In this document: positions 1-12,047 of the stretch, one piece after another | Layout of the letters: each line of letters begins with the position of its first letter | Numbering within the stretch: the first letter of the stretch is position 1 | Notes under the pieces: generated by a model | Told to the model about the DNA's origin: nothing | Database searches by the model: none | What the model saw: only the letters and a program-made list of their open reading frames with translations | Source of the DNA: Plotosus lineatus | Taxonomy: Eukaryota; Chordata; Actinopteri; Siluriformes; Plotosidae | Assembly: GCA_024760905.1 (NCBI GenBank) | Contig: CM045733.1 | Coordinates: 16,730,501-16,794,500 of the forward strand | Direction: 5' to 3' | Length of the DNA stretch: 64,000 nucleotides | Made by a program: the position numbers and the translations under genes

Positions 1-2246
1 TAAGATGGTGGAGGAAAAGGAGGAGGAGTCACATAAGGGCTCTATTTATTTAACATGCTCTACGATGCGACATTTCTGCTTATAAATGGTTCCAATGGAA
101 CGGAGTCATTTGGAAGAAACGTGCAACGTTCACATGTTTTTCACCAGCATCAATTTTCTTGATACTATCCATCTTCGTTTCAAACGAAATGGCTTACCGC
201 TTTTTCTGATTACCACTGTCACTAGTAGACTTGCGTTTCTGACCAACTATATTTGCTTAGGTTTACAAAACAGTGTAAACACAAAGATCACGGAGACGAC
301 GTCTTAACACAAGGGTAACACGCGGTGAACTGGGAAGAAGCAGGGCACGTTCAGTCTGTCATTTGTAAACAATGAACGTAGCACCATGTAAACAATGGAT
401 GCAGTGTCATGTGTAAGTAGCGTACTACGTAAGAACGTCTCCTACTATGGAGAGCGCGCTAAACTCAAAATTTGACTTACTAAAAAATTTATTTTCCAAA
501 ATTCTTTTTAGTCAGTTCAAACGTAAAATCGGGAAAAAACGTAAGGAGAATAAACGTAAAGCAAGGAGCGTCTGTACTGCATTTACCATATTTTCAATAA
601 CAGTGAGAAAGCACTCATCATTGCTTGTCACTACATGTACGTGAATGTGACAGCAACCCTTGGGTACCTATTTCTAAATGTTTTGGTGCGCATATATCAA
701 TCGGAAATAACATTCACACCACCTGAATAATTTATGATGAGGCAACTCCATTTACAGCAAGCTGCAGCACCCTTTTGTTTATTTTTAATCACCCTTCCAA
801 TATTAACACTAGCAGTGGTTTGTACTATAGTAGTAGCTCTTATGTGGATCAGACAGAATTACTAGCATTAAAGTGGGCACCTAAGACACTCTTGCCATTT
901 GATTGATTTTCCTATATGTCAGTACCACCTTTTGGTAGGTACAGACACTGCTTAATGTCTACAGTTTGCAGTCCCTCTCATTTCCAATTTAGTGATATCA
1001 AAACCTTGCCCATCAGGTATTACCTTCCCTATCACATGATGAGCACTGACCCCCAAGTGGGCGCATACCCCACTTCATTCCATGCAATTCTTGCCTCCCA
1101 CCTCTTTTCGTACTGTGGCGCATGTGCATTTGGTTTCGGTCTAACACACTCAAAGGGAAAGTGCCATTCGCTCCTTGGCATGTATGAGCTCAGACGCCCA
1201 TGATTGCTGAGTGACAGGGAAGTGAAGGTATGCCATCCCTCCGTCCTGAGAGCTTGGACAATTAGCTTCCATGCACTCCCGGTCATGGATGTTTGTGGCG
1301 TTGACCTGAATTCGAACTTGTGATCTCTGGGTTAATAATCAGGCACCTTGTCGATGCGAGCCCAGTTTGCTCATTTTTCATGCTTCATGCCACTGTAATG
1401 AGCTAAGTGGTGGAATTCCCTTCACCTGACAATGGTCATAATGTTGGATGAGCACAAATTGGCCCCTCAGTGTGTTGGCTGCTCTATGCTTCTGTGCTGC
1501 CTTGAGTAACAGCACCATGGACATTGATGTTCTTTTGAGGCTCAACATATGAAATTAGTTGAAAGGTTTCAGTTCGGAAGTGTTGCATGCATTTCTTGCC
1601 TCATGTATGATTGACTAGTTTCTTTTCAGACCCTGCATGGTTTGTTGTTCTGCTTTGTTCCTTAGCATGAGTCAGGCACTAAAGAAAGATGGATTCTTGT
1701 CACACTTTTTTTTGAATAGCCAATTTGGTCTTTTGTTATCAGATTTGACTGGGTAGGTTATATTGGGTTTCTAACCTTTTTAGGTTGATTAATCTTGTTT
1801 ATTCATTGACAAAATTACATTAGGTGTTATTTTACCCTTGTTCCACAGTGCAGTTGAGTTCTTGAATCTGATTGGTCAGAATGTGTCATCGAATGCTCCA
1901 TAACACCAGCTCTGACAGTAATGTTGTCTGTAAGACAAATCACAGGTCTAAATTAATGTGCTCACTCTAATGCATCGTTGTGCCTGTTAGTCTCAGCTTA
2001 CACATTTAAAGGATTATAAGAAAGTTTTCAGGATTGAAAGCTTTGCACAATTGGTAGCATATCCAATTGCCATCATTTGTCGGATGACTGGTAACTTGTT
2101 AAAACAGAAGTTTAGAAGGAATAAACTTTTAGAAAAAAAATTGGATGATTGACAACATTTAAAAGTATGATGGACCAGGCAGGAATTTGCTTTGTGTATA
2201 AAAATTGTACTTTACTGAGATGTGCTGTTACTGGAAAATAATAAAC
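1..2246. other. mkrn1 intron sequence, mostly unassigned
   Basis: AT-rich DNA with no coding exon found; CCCH or RING codons were looked for and not seen. It contains one dispersed repeat with a tRNA-like end (1060-1380). Confidence 0.6.
1060..1380 (-). mobile_element. tRNA-ended SINE-like repeat, copy 1
   Basis: It shares a diverged block with 48845-49115 (tctaacacactcaaagggaa, cccatgattg, gagtgacaggga, tgccatccctcc). Its right end, read on the minus strand, looks like a tRNA A box/B box unit (cacaagttcgaattcaggt). Probably a SINE; family name unknown. Confidence 0.5.
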
Positions 2247-3385
2247 TACCGTATTTTCCAGGCCACCAAAGTGCACCAGATTATAGAGCATAATATCAAT
2301 GAACGGTCTTTGAATGGTCTCTGTCCAGACACAAGACGCACCGGATTATAAGGTGCAATAAGCAAAACAAAAGTCAGATAAGTCAAACTTGATTCATCTC
2401 ATTCACAATAACTCTCAACATTGTTCAGTTGTAATAATATAAAACAATAAACTCACTTTTTCAGTTCATTCATCTTCCACAAATCCATCAAATTCTTCAT
2501 CTTCAGTGTCTGAGTTTAACAGTTGCACGAGATGGGACATAAAGCCCGGATCACTATAATTTACGACCTGTTGACACCGATATCTCGCAGTTGGGGATCT
2601 TTGGTTAATCCACCGAAGTGATGGTAATCACTGAATTAGTTTGCTTCACTTGGGTTTTGACGGTATCGATGAGATGGGATGCACATGGAGTCACAGATCA
2701 AGAGAGACGTAGGTAAAATCCGTTGGGCTTTTTACACCCGAGCCTAGTGGCTCATCGGACCGGTGCTTATTCCCGGTTTAAATAGCGTGAAGCGTCTAGG
2801 AGCACAACTCCTACTGGATGGGTCGCTAGTCCATCGCAGGTTACCTTCCCAGTGTATTTTTACTGGTACCCATTTATACTGCTGGGTGAACAGAGGCACA
2901 CTTGTGGTTAAGACCTTGCCCAGGGATCTTAGCACAGTGGGAGTCGAAGTGGGATTTGAACACACAACCTCCTGATCATGAGCCCAGCACCCTAACCACT
3001 ACACCACCGGCTCCACTGATAGAGATGTAGATTTAGTAGAAAAAGTCTTCCAGGGTCGGTACGTAAACTCCTCTCAGCCACTCTCATATTACTCAGCGAG
3101 TCATGTGACTACGATAGCCGTAATGCCGGTATTTTGACGTAAAGGCCAGATCCTTCTAATTTACAACCTGTTGATACCAGTATTTAGCGGTTGGAGTTCT
3201 TTGGTTAATCCACTGGTATGATGGTAAGCTCTGAATGAGTTTACTTCATTTGGGTTTTGATGGTATTATTGAGATGGAGTCACGCGGCTTCATCCGTATA
3301 CGAGGCGCACTGAACTATAAGGCGCACTGTCAATATTTTTTTGGAAGATTAAAGGCTTTTAAGTGCGCCTTGTGGTCCGTAGTAG
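2247..3385. mobile_element. DNA transposon remnant with 'CCGTATTTTCC' ends
   Basis: It begins taccgtattttccagg, followed by 'cgcaccggattataaggtgc', and ends with the inverted counterpart (gcgcactgaactataaggcgc, gtgcgccttgtggtccg). Inside, a block of about 150 bp (2540-2700) recurs as a direct repeat at 3140-3290. A SINE is inserted between the repeats. Superfamily not assigned. Confidence 0.6.
2716..3013 (-). mobile_element. SINE family T, copy 1
   Basis: Minus strand: tRNA-like head (gccggtggtgtagtggttag, B box gtgtgttcaaatccc) followed by a body with cagcagtataaatgggtacc and ending acccgagcc ... gggtttt-like. It is inserted between the direct repeats of the surrounding DNA transposon. Confidence 0.85.
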
Positions 3386-3644
3386 CAGCAGCGCCATGTT
3401 GGGATACATCACTCCACCCTACTGATGATTATTTCTTGTACTATAATGTGTGGCTTTAAGCAAATTAATTTCATCAGAATTATTCTCGGTTTGTGTTATG
3501 TGGAATTTTGAGTTTTGGAGTTCTAATGCTGTGATTATCAAATCATCTAATTTCAAATTATTCTCCAGATATTTGCAGCAGAAATGGTCATTTGTTTGTT
3601 TTTCGTTTCAACTGAACTTTATCCTTGTTCCCCTGCACTCTCAG

Positions 3645-3865
3645 CAGATCCTGTGGTTGTGGATGGTCCAGGGCCTCTCATCGAGGAGGAGTATGAAAAG
3701 GAACAAACCAACAAAGAGCTGAAGAAGCAGCTGTGCCCATATGCAGCTGTTGGCGAGTGCCGCTATGGTCTTAACTGTGCCTACCTGCACGGTGACGTGT
3801 GCGACATGTGTGGCCTGCAGGCGCTTCACCCGTCTGACACAGCACAGCGCTCTCAGCACATCAGA
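3645..3865 (+). CDS. mkrn1: mkrn1 exon: CCCH finger and makorin Cys/His start
   Basis: The acceptor is the AG at 3643-3644 after a C/T-rich tract. A second AG at 3646-3647 would shorten the exon by 3 nt. The donor is AGA|GTGAGT at 3866. It encodes the [18 protein letters not shown] finger and the first cysteines of the makorin motif. The exon enters with two nucleotides of a split codon and ends in phase 0. Confidence 0.9.
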
Positions 3866-6437
3866 GTGAGTGGGTTTTGACATGACTGGGGTTTTTATTC
3901 ACAGTGACTTGGTGACTTTTTGACAAGGAACAAACAAGTGTGATACAAGATCGTTTAATTGTTTTGTTGCTCTCCATTCTGAGTTAATGCATTTAAGAAA
4001 CTAGCTCGCAGTTGTTTACCACAGTACATTAATGGCCACTTTCAGCCTAGAGGGCAAGTTAATGAATATGATTTGTAAGCAGTGCCACTAACACAGTTAA
4101 TGCCAGTTTGATGAATGTGCTGTGCACTTGTGTGTGACAGGCGTGCATTGAGGCCCATGAGAAGGACATGGAGATCTCATTCGCCATCCAGCGCAGTAAG
4201 GACATGATGTGTGGTGTGTGCATGGAGGTGGTGTTTGAGAAGGCTAATTTCAGCGAGCGTCGCTTTGGCATCCTCTCCAACTGCAACCACTGCTACTGTC
4301 TCAAGTGTATCCGCAAGTGGAGGAGTGCCAAGCAGTTTGAGAGCAAGATCATAAAGTATGTTTTCAGATGTAGTGTACACGTTGTCCTGAGTTGTCGTAT
4401 TTGTGTAAATTATTATTATTTTTTTTGGTGAGTGGATGTTTTTTTGCAACTACTAATTTTGTTTTTAATTTTTATTCCTGTTTTAGGTCCTGCCCAGAGT
4501 GTCGAATCACATCCAACTTTGTTATCCCGAGTGAGTACTGGGTGGAGGACAAGGAGGAAAAGCAGAACCTCATTAAGAAGTACAAGGACGGCATGGGGTA
4601 CAGAGTTTAACATTTTATGTTAATCTCGCAAGAATCAAAGTACAACAAATGTTACACTTGCATTAGTGATATTTTTATGCATGTATGCATACCTGCCAAC
4701 TAGTCCGGTTTTGTCGTAATGATTACAGTTTTCATTATCCCACTCCGGGTTACGGTTGTATTAATAAAAATTACGTTTTTAACAATTTTAATGAAGGCTG
4801 AGTACTAAACAAATATTCAAGGGCACCCTTGCTCACTTGAAAGACCGGAAGTCCGGATAAGCTGAGATTTGTCTCAAGCACAAGCAAGTGAACTTGCTTC
4901 AAGTGCCTACTCACGGTGGAGCGCCTCGCATATTGTAAGCTGCTCGTTGATTGGCAGTTTTAAGCGTAATGTAAAGTGACTCGGCTCAATGCAAATTTGC
5001 AGCGTGTTGTGTTTAAAATGGTGCGAACTTTAATGAAAGAAGAGGAATCCCATGAGTCAGAAATTGATAAGGATGTTAAGAATAGGTTTAAGTGGGAGTG
5101 ACTAGAAAAGATTGTGAAATTTGAGGTGAAAATCGGCAAACAGACTCCGAACGTATCGGAACCTTTGGCGAGTGTCATAAAGAAATCTGACGTCGCCGGC
5201 AAGGTCTTGTGTGTTTCTTGCAACGACCTCATCAATTCGGGATCTCGTGGATGTATTGCACTTATGGCCGACAGACATGCGCACTCGGGGAGAATTACTA
5301 AATATTTATTTCGTTCAGATGACGTGAAATCCCATTGAAATATAACTCAATAAAAGTAATCTGTATTGGTAAAATCATTGTGTGATGAACTTACTCGCAT
5401 TGTTGATAATAACAGTTTAATATATATGGGAATTTTATTTTCAATGTATTTATTTTTTTTATTTGCAGCCAATCGTAAGTAATTCGTGTTCAATTTGAAA
5501 ATACTCAATACATTGGTGATGGTTGTCATATAAATTAATACGCTGTCGTTGTTTACCATTTACAACATTAATTAGTAACTAGCAGGCTGGGACAGTTAGC
5601 TGAAAATGTTTCATAAATTTAAAAAGTGGTTTCCTGGAAATATTTGTGTATTTTTTTATTTTTTTTCATCTTTCATTTATACAACACAAAACATTGAGCC
5701 ATGGTTGACCTATTTCTCAATTATTTGTCTATATTATATTGCAAATACATATATGTTTACAAATAATTATATTCCAAGTAGTCTATGCTAGATGATAAAT
5801 TGACCAACTGTAGATAGCAAACAGGCTCCATCCTGGACCCCGCCCCGTGGACCCTGGCTGGCTACTAGGCTTTTCAGGTTTCAAAAGTTGGCAGGTATGT
5901 GTATGATAAAAATTATTCGTGGCATGTAAAGCTGGATTTTCTGTTGATCCTTAGGTGTAAGCCTTGTCGATATTTTGACGAAGGCCGTGGAACTTGTCCA
6001 TTTGGAGCTAATTGCTTCTACAAGCATGCCTTCCCTGATGGACGCCTTGAGGAACCTCAGCCTCAGTCTCAAAGCCAGCGAAGGCAGAATGGTTCCAATG
6101 CAAGGAACAGGGTAAGGCATTCGGAGCAATGTAGGAGAAATGACATTCATATCAACGGAGTTCGTCAAGGGTTCTTTCTTTTAATGAGGGCATCTTGGCT
6201 TTCACTGTCCAGTTAGAGCCCTCTAGCATCACAGACCAAAGGAGTGGTCCAAAACACGATTGCGAGTCTATAAAGCCAGAAATGGCACCCACCTACTTTA
6301 AAAGCACTTGTCACACCCTGCAGTACTAGACTGGTCAAAGGATAAAGAAATCTTGATTTTAAACTGTTCTGACACTATGGTGGTGGAGTGAACTTTTCTA
6401 GATGTCCAGAAAGATTTTTCCCCCCATTAGCATTGTT

Positions 6438-6489
<52 letters not shown>

Positions 6490-9400
6490 GCTCACCTCTA
6501 CCTACAGAGTTTGATTAATGGTCTGCTGAGCCTTTGTCTTAGTGAACGAGTATCAGAATGTATTCCCTGACAGTGACATTAAAGCAGTTCTGCAGGTCAT
6601 TCTGGATAAGGGAGTCTGCCAGATGCTGTAAATCTAAATGAGCCAGTGCGGTGGTGCTCATATTTTCTAGTTCGAGTAAGGCATAACTGGGGCATGTTTA
6701 TGCACCACCTATCAGAACATCCAGACAGTAACGCATTACTATAATCTAATCAGGAGCTAATAAAGTCATGAGCAAGTTTTTCATACAGTGACCTCATATT
6801 TATTATCCTGGCAATATTTAAGATGAAAGAAGGCTGTCCGAATAATATTATCTACATCGGCTTCAAATGAAACACTGGGGTTAGTAATCATACCAAGGTC
6901 ATTTACTGCTTTGCAGGATGCAAGGGGTTGGACACCATCCAGAGTTATTACATAATCAGAAACCTTATTTCTAGGTAGTAGAGCCCTGAGTACATGCAGT
7001 TCTGTCTCATAAAAATTTATCATGGGAAGTTGGTGGGCATTCAGTGTCTAACACATTCCAACTATTCTTTCCCTGGTTTTAGTCAGAAATCCAAAAGAAT
7101 TGTTTTTTAACGAAGAGTCATACCACCATGTGTATTCTATGGTGCAGAATTCAACTTTATGGTCTGTGGACATAAGCAAGGGTGTGGTCGATTGGCTATG
7201 GTGCCATACTGTTGAACTTGACGACTATCTGGCTTACTGTCTGAAAATCCAACCTTTACATTTTGACATTTGGCTGATGTCCTCTTCAAGAGCTACTCTT
7301 AAGGATTAAGGGACTTGCTTCAGGGCCCAGCAGGGGCCGGTGGCGTAGTGGTTAGGGTGCTGCACTCATGATCGGGAGGTTGTGAGTTCGAATCCCACGG
7401 AGACCCTCACTGTGCTAAGATCCCTGGGCAAGGTCTCAACCACAAGTGTGCCTCTGTTCACCCAGCAGTATAAATGGGTACCAGTAAAAATATACTGGGA
7501 AGGTAACCTACGATGGACTAGCGTCCCATCCAGGGGTAGTTGAACTCCTAGTTGCTTCACGCTACGGAAACCGGGGATAAGCACTGGCCTGATGAGCCAC
7601 GAGGCTCGGGTGTAAAAACCCAACAGACTTTTCAGGGCCCAGCAGTGGCATCTTGGGACTGGGGCTTGAACACCAGTCTTTTGAGCAATTGCCCAGATAA
7701 TTAACCGCTGAGCCACCACTGCCCGTTTGTGGTTGCAGCACTTGTACATTGCAGATTGCAACATTCCAATTACCATCTCCCTGTGCCATTGTGATGATGC
7801 ATCTTGGAGGATTTAGGGTGACCTTTTATCATTCCAACAATGTGTGTCTCCGAGTGAAATGTACCTGGCTGACACACTAGTCTGTGGGATGGATTATCTA
7901 ATTAGAGGTTTACAATTTTTTTTTTCATTCATTTTAATCTGACAAACAATGCACAGTGTTGTAAAAAAAAAAATCTAATGAAACTCAATTAAAAAAATTC
8001 TCCCTTTGTTTTGGTGTGTGTGTGTGTGTGTATGTGTGTGTATGTACGTGTGTGTGTGTGTGTGTGTGAGAGAGATAACTAGGCATTTTCCTGACCTAAA
8101 TTTTCTTTCAGTGATCTCAGCTGTATAATTATCGCATTTTAAAGTCTATCTTATCTATATAATATTGTTATATTCCTCTCTACTCTCAAACATTCATTCA
8201 TTTTCTAAGCCGCTTAATACTAATTCGGGTTGCGGGGAGGCTAGTGCCCATCTCCGTCATCTCTAGGCGAGGGCGTGGTACACCCAGGACAGCTCGACAG
8301 GCCATTACAAGGCCAACCCTCATAGAACCATTCACACTCACTGAAGGGTGATTTGAAACAGCCAGTTAGCAAGCATGGGGAGAACAACAAACACCACACA
8401 GAAAGGCCTAAACTGGGAATTACACCCTGGCCCTCTTGCTGTGAGGCAGAGTGCTAACCACTACGCCACCATGCCGCCCATAATCTGTTATTTTATTTTT
8501 CCTTGATTTAAATACAGTCACAAGTAGTGCAAATTTGAAATGATTATGAACATTTTTATAGCCTTGATTTGTTCAATTTTTCATAGAAAATACCCCATTG
8601 TACTATTACTGCAAGCAATTGCAATCATTTTCCTGACCATGATTATTACCGTAATTAATTTGTTTATTTAACTTAAAAAAAATATATTGAAAGCATTTTC
8701 CTGGTTCTGCTGCAGATCACGTTCTCTTCACACTCCTCTCCTGTGTCTCTGACTCACATGCAGAGTACAAGGCCAAATTCTCAAAAAAAAAAAAAAAAAT
8801 CTTTCATTATTTTTTAAAATTATGCTCTGGCGAGCTGTTCAGGTATACCCGGCTTTCACTCAGTCACGGCAGAAATGATCTTAGTAGGACTAAGGTGTCT
8901 TGCAAATAAGTGAGTGAGAATAAAATGACGGGAGTGTTGATTATAAAGTTCCGAGGACAATATATCATCCAACAAAAATGTATCCGAAATAGCTCAGTAA
9001 TGGTGGATTTGAACACATCATTTTTGGTATTTGCTTGATGTATTTTTTTTTTATGTGCCTTTACATCAGTGAGGAAATTATCACTGATGGATTTAAGTCT
9101 GTGCTGTTATCTGTACTGGGGGGGCTTACAAATACCTCGGGGTTCATACTGATAAACTGGACTGGGTTAAGGACACGACTGCACTTTACAAGAAGGGCCA
9201 AATGTGTCCATTTTATGAGGAGGTTAAGGTCATTTAGCATCTGTCGGACAATACTCAGCCTTTATGAGTCTGTTGTGGCCAGCGCTGTCCTCTATGCTGT
9301 TGCATGCTGGAGCAGCAGGCTGAGGGTTCCAGATACTGACAGACTGGACAAACTGATCCGCAAGGCCAGTAATGTTGTGAGGATGGAACTGGACTCTTTG

Positions 9401-12047
9401 ACAGTAATGTTGGAGAGGTGAATTCTGTCCAAAATAAAAACAATATTGAACAATACCTCCGAATCTGCTGATCAGAAACAAGGATCAGGTTCAGTGAGAG
9501 ACTGATACTACTGTAATGCGCCACTGAACAACACAGGAAATCCTTCCATCCTGTGCACATTAAACTGTACAAACTCCATATAGGAACAACATCCAATGTT
9601 AAACATTTACATTCTGTTGTTTATCATATTGATAATATTGTACATATTACTCACTGACAGGATTCACTCTGGATCTTTTTATATACATATTACTAACGTC
9701 TAATTTTAGACTTATTACATACACATATACACACACAGGTGTGTTTATTTTTCATAAAATCATCTGTTCCACAATTATTGGCCCCTAACAATTCCTAGGA
9801 AATAAATGTAATCGAAGTACTTGTTTCTACTATAGTTTACAAAATTAATCAGAGTATCTATGAATGTTTAATTAGTGATTCATGACGTCCAGTTTCCTTG
9901 GGGTGGCGTGATACAGGCCATTTCTGTCATACACTCTTCAACATGAAGACAAAGGAACACACCATTCAACTAAGGCAGATGTGTGTCGACCTTCACAAGT
10001 CAGCCAATGGCTACAAGAAAATTGCCCTTCGCCTCACATGTCCATATCTGTGTGAGGAATCATGACGTTTAAATAAGAGAAATAAAACGTTCTCTAAAGC
10101 TCACTGTTAATGAATTGCAACAAATCATAGCATCTTGGGGGGTCACAAGGTCTCCAAAACAACTATCAGGCGCGAACTACATTCCAACAAGCTGTTTGCG
10201 AGGCATGCATAGAAAAAAACTTTTCTCATTCACAATCATAAAAGCAGATATGTGGAGTTCACAAAATGGTACTGGGACTTCAACTGACTAACTCTGTGCT
10301 TTGGTCAGATGAGACCAAGATAAAGCTTTTTGGCAACAGACACTAAGTGGGTCTGGTGGAACACAAATGATGAGTAACCAGAAAAGCAGCTTATGCCCAC
10401 TGTGAAGTATGGGGGAGAATTGGTGATGCTGTGGGCCCCGTTTTTCTTCGAGAGGCCCTATGAATCTTGTGAGGGTGCATGGTATCATGAATGCTTTGAA
10501 ATAACAACATTTCAAATCAGCTTTCAGGCAGAGGCCACCTGATATTGAAGATGTCACTGGGTTTTTCAGCAAGAAAATGACCCTAAACATGTTACCAAAT
10601 TTACAAAGAAAGTGTTCACCTGACTCGGAATCAAGCGCCCATGGTCAGCTCAGTCCCCAGACCTCAACCCCATTGAAACCCTATAGAATGAGCTCAAGAG
10701 GATTGCACAGAGGAGAGGACCAAGCTCGCTGGATGATTTAGAGAGATTGTGCAGAGAGAAAAGATCCAAGAGCCCTCTTTTCTGTATTCTCCCATCTTGT
10801 GAAACATTATAGAAGATTAAGTGCTGTTTTGTTGGCAAAAGTAGGTTGTACAAAGTAGTAACGCCAGGGATGCCAATAATTGTGGCACACATGTATTGAT
10901 ATAAAATATTTTTCTCAATATGGGATTTCCCCCACTGAATAAGTGAATAGGATGGTTGGCGAAACACCCCCCCGCCCACCCCCACTGTGGGCCGATTTTT
11001 TTTTTTGGTGGGGTCATGATAACCTCATGAACACATCTTAACTAGGGGTGCCAATAATTTTGTGTGTGTGTGTGTGGTGGCATAGTGGTTAGGGTGCTGC
11101 ACTCATGATCGGGAGGTTGTGTGTTCAAATCCCAGTTAAACCCCCATGTGGGGGTCTCAACCACAAATGTACCTCTGTTCACCCAGCAGTATAAATGGGT
11201 ACCAGTAAAAATATACTGGGAAGGTAACCTGCGATTGATTAGCGTCCCATCCAGGAAGAGTTGAACTCCTAGTCGCTTCACGCTACAGAAACCGGGGATA
11301 TGCACCAGTCTGATGAGTCACTGTGGCTCGGACATAATTCAGTGCTTCTCAAGTAGTATGGGGGGTTGCGGTGTGATGCCAGGAGAAGTGTGTATGACCC
11401 TGCCATACTCTTTGCCATAGTGTACTAGAATTAAGTGTTTTGGGTTTTTTTTATTATTTAATGCATTTTTTATTTTTAATGTTAAAGATACAATGTTGTG
11501 CAGAGGTATATTCATAACAATTTTATAGACAAATAATACTATTGTCATGCTGGGGGCGTGATTTTTTTTTTTTTTTTTTTTCCACCTTCCTAGATGGGGC
11601 ATCACAGAAAATTGAGAAGCACTATGGTAATTTAAAAGCATTATGAAACAAAGCCTTCAAGAGCAAAATCTGCAAGTATGCAGGGCCGCGAACGGTGAAC
11701 CCATGAATGGGCGGGGGCTTACTGTACATAGAATAACCACCACCAAGTAATGAATTGCCTTGTAAAGAAGGAAATGGTAATGGACCATCTGTCTCCAAAC
11801 ATGTCATCTAAATTCTTCACACCATATTTCACAGGGCTCGAGACGCACGCCGCTCTGGGATCTGTTCGATGAGCGGGAAAGCAGCGACTCTTTGGACAAC
11901 GATGATGAGGAGATGGTAACATTCGAGCTGAGCGAGATGCTTCTTATGCTTCTGGCGGCAGGAACCGACGATGATGTCACCGACTCTGAAGACGAGTGGG
12001 ACTTATTTCACGAGGAGCTGGACGATTACTATGAGCTCTACCTATAG
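3645..12047 (+). CDS. mkrn1: makorin-1 E3 ubiquitin ligase (3' five coding exons; 5' part outside window)
   Basis: Makorins are RING-type E3 ubiquitin ligases with RNA-binding CCCH zinc fingers. Seen in the sequence: five exons (3645-3865, 4141-4355, 4487-4597, 5955-6111, 11835-12047) with GT/AG borders and compatible phases give about 305 C-terminal residues. In order they encode a CCCH finger ([19 protein letters not shown]), the makorin-specific Cys/His segment starting CDMCGLQ, a C3HC4 RING (CGVC ... CNHCYCLKC ... CPEC), a last CCCH finger (CRYFDEGRG ... CFYKH), and an acidic tail with MLLMLLAAG and [13 protein letters not shown]. That tail is typical of MKRN1 and not MKRN2. The one or two N-terminal CCCH fingers of the family are absent and must lie before position 1; I found no CCCH codons in 1-3644. 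The last intron is 5.7 kb and full of transposons. The CDS ends at TAG 12045-12047. Human MKRN1 is about 480 residues, so roughly 60% is present here. Confidence 0.95.
4141..4355 (+). CDS. mkrn1: mkrn1 exon: most of the RING domain
   Basis: The acceptor is TGACAG|GCG at 4140/4141 and the donor is ATAAA|GTATG at 4356. It encodes [10 protein letters not shown], then the first six zinc ligands of the RING (CGVC, then CNHCYCLKC) and the [13 protein letters not shown] segment. The exon is 215 nt and ends two bases into a Lys codon completed by the next exon. Confidence 0.93.
4487..4597 (+). CDS. mkrn1: mkrn1 exon: end of RING domain
   Basis: The acceptor is TTTTAG|G at 4486/4487 and the donor is ATGGG|GTACAG at 4598. 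It encodes [18 protein letters not shown], which holds the last RING cysteine pair, and the basic KKYKDGMG linker. Confidence 0.92.
4688..5899 (+). mobile_element. hAT-like DNA transposon with TIRs and a TSD, in mkrn1 intron
   Basis: Ends are CATACCTGCCAACT and its inverse AGTTGGCAGGTATG. The 6-mer TGTATG flanks both sides (4682-4687 and 5900-5905). The inside holds a broken frame (5018-5337) with a [17 protein letters not shown] motif resembling the zinc-binding start of BED/hAT-type proteins. Superfamily assignment is tentative. Confidence 0.65.
5955..6111 (+). CDS. mkrn1: mkrn1 exon: last CCCH zinc finger
   Basis: The acceptor is CCTTAG|G at 5954/5955 and the donor is AACAGG|GTAAGG at 6112. 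It encodes [20 protein letters not shown] and a Gln/Ser-rich linker. The exon starts only 55 bp after the end of a DNA transposon (4688-5899). Confidence 0.92.
6442..6486. repeat. (TA)n microsatellite
   Basis: About 22 TA units in an mkrn1 intron. Confidence 0.95.
6590..6640 (+). mobile_element. 3' end of a fish tRNA-SINE (family D)
   Basis: The short end motif gataagggagtctgccagat followed by gctgtaaatctaaatg is the usual 3' end of the 'gggcccttgagcaaggcc' SINE family. The head is missing. Confidence 0.5.
6775..7060 (-). mobile_element. non-LTR reverse transcriptase fragment
   Basis: The minus frame reads [12 protein letters not shown] ... [20 protein letters not shown] ... TRTAFFHL-like, similar to the region after the RT palm in jockey/L2-type LINEs of fish. 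Truncated on both sides. Confidence 0.6.
7256..7727 (-). mobile_element. SINE family D copy, split by a family T SINE
   Basis: Minus strand: gcagtggtggctcagcggtt head and B box gttcaagcccc, then tgccactgctgggccctg, interrupted, then aagcaagtcccttaatcc and the end catcagccaaatgtc. The interruption is 7334-7630. Confidence 0.7.
7334..7630 (+). mobile_element. SINE family T, copy 2, with 15-bp TSD
   Basis: It has head gccggtggcgtagtggttag and B box gagttcgaatccc, and ends near gtgtaaaaacccaacagact. It is flanked by TTCAGGGCCCAGCAG at 7319-7333 and 7631-7645, an exact 15-bp duplication within the family D SINE. Confidence 0.9.
8012..8069. repeat. (TG)n microsatellite
   Basis: Imperfect TG tract with TATG interruptions. 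Confidence 0.9.
8190..8481 (-). mobile_element. V-SINE-like element
   Basis: Read on the minus strand: head ggcggcatggtggcgtagtg with tRNA-like boxes, body, and a 3' tail ending in the widespread 'aagcggcttagaaaatgaat' motif. It resembles the V-SINE superfamily with an L2-like tail. Confidence 0.75.
9095..9600 (+). mobile_element. L2/CR1-type LINE fragment (RT C-terminus)
   Basis: The frame 9160-9420 encodes LHFTRR ... [58 protein letters not shown], the typical post-RT segment of fish L2-like LINEs. Frameshifts and a stop follow. Pseudogene. Confidence 0.75.
9768..11062 (+). mobile_element. Tc1-like transposon, decayed
   Basis: The frames contain ATGAAGACAAAGGAACACAC (transposase start), [28 protein letters not shown] and SPDLNPIE, all Tc1/mariner DDE landmarks, broken by several stops and frameshifts. 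'caattattggcccct' near 9770 and 'ggggtgccaataattttg' near 11045 are the inverted ends. Confidence 0.85.
11066..11332 (+). mobile_element. SINE family T, copy 3
   Basis: It has head gtggcatagtggttagggtg, B box gtgttcaaatccc, body cagcagtataaatgggtacc and end gatgagtcactgtggctcg. It begins in the TG tract next to the Tc1 end. Confidence 0.85.
11340..11624. mobile_element. hAT-like MITE, copy 1
   Basis: Ends are cagtgcttctcaagtag and (inverse) attgagaagcacta. It shares internal sequence with 62753-63190 (gtgtgtatgaccctg, tagaattaagtg, aggcaaataatactat-like). Contains a T-run. Confidence 0.7.
11835..12047 (+). CDS. mkrn1: mkrn1 terminal coding exon
   Basis: The acceptor is TTTCACAG|GGC at 11834/11835. 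It encodes 70 residues and the stop, including the acidic makorin-1 C-terminus ([19 protein letters not shown], then DSEDEWDLF). Confidence 0.94.
   Translation, partial: GSRRTPLWDLFDERESSDSLDNDDEEMVTFELSEMLLMLLAAGTDDDVTDSEDEWDLFHEELDDYYELYL

Noticed and set aside
3641..3883. Minus-strand frame across the first mkrn1 exon
   Set aside because: Antisense shadow of the mkrn1 coding exon.
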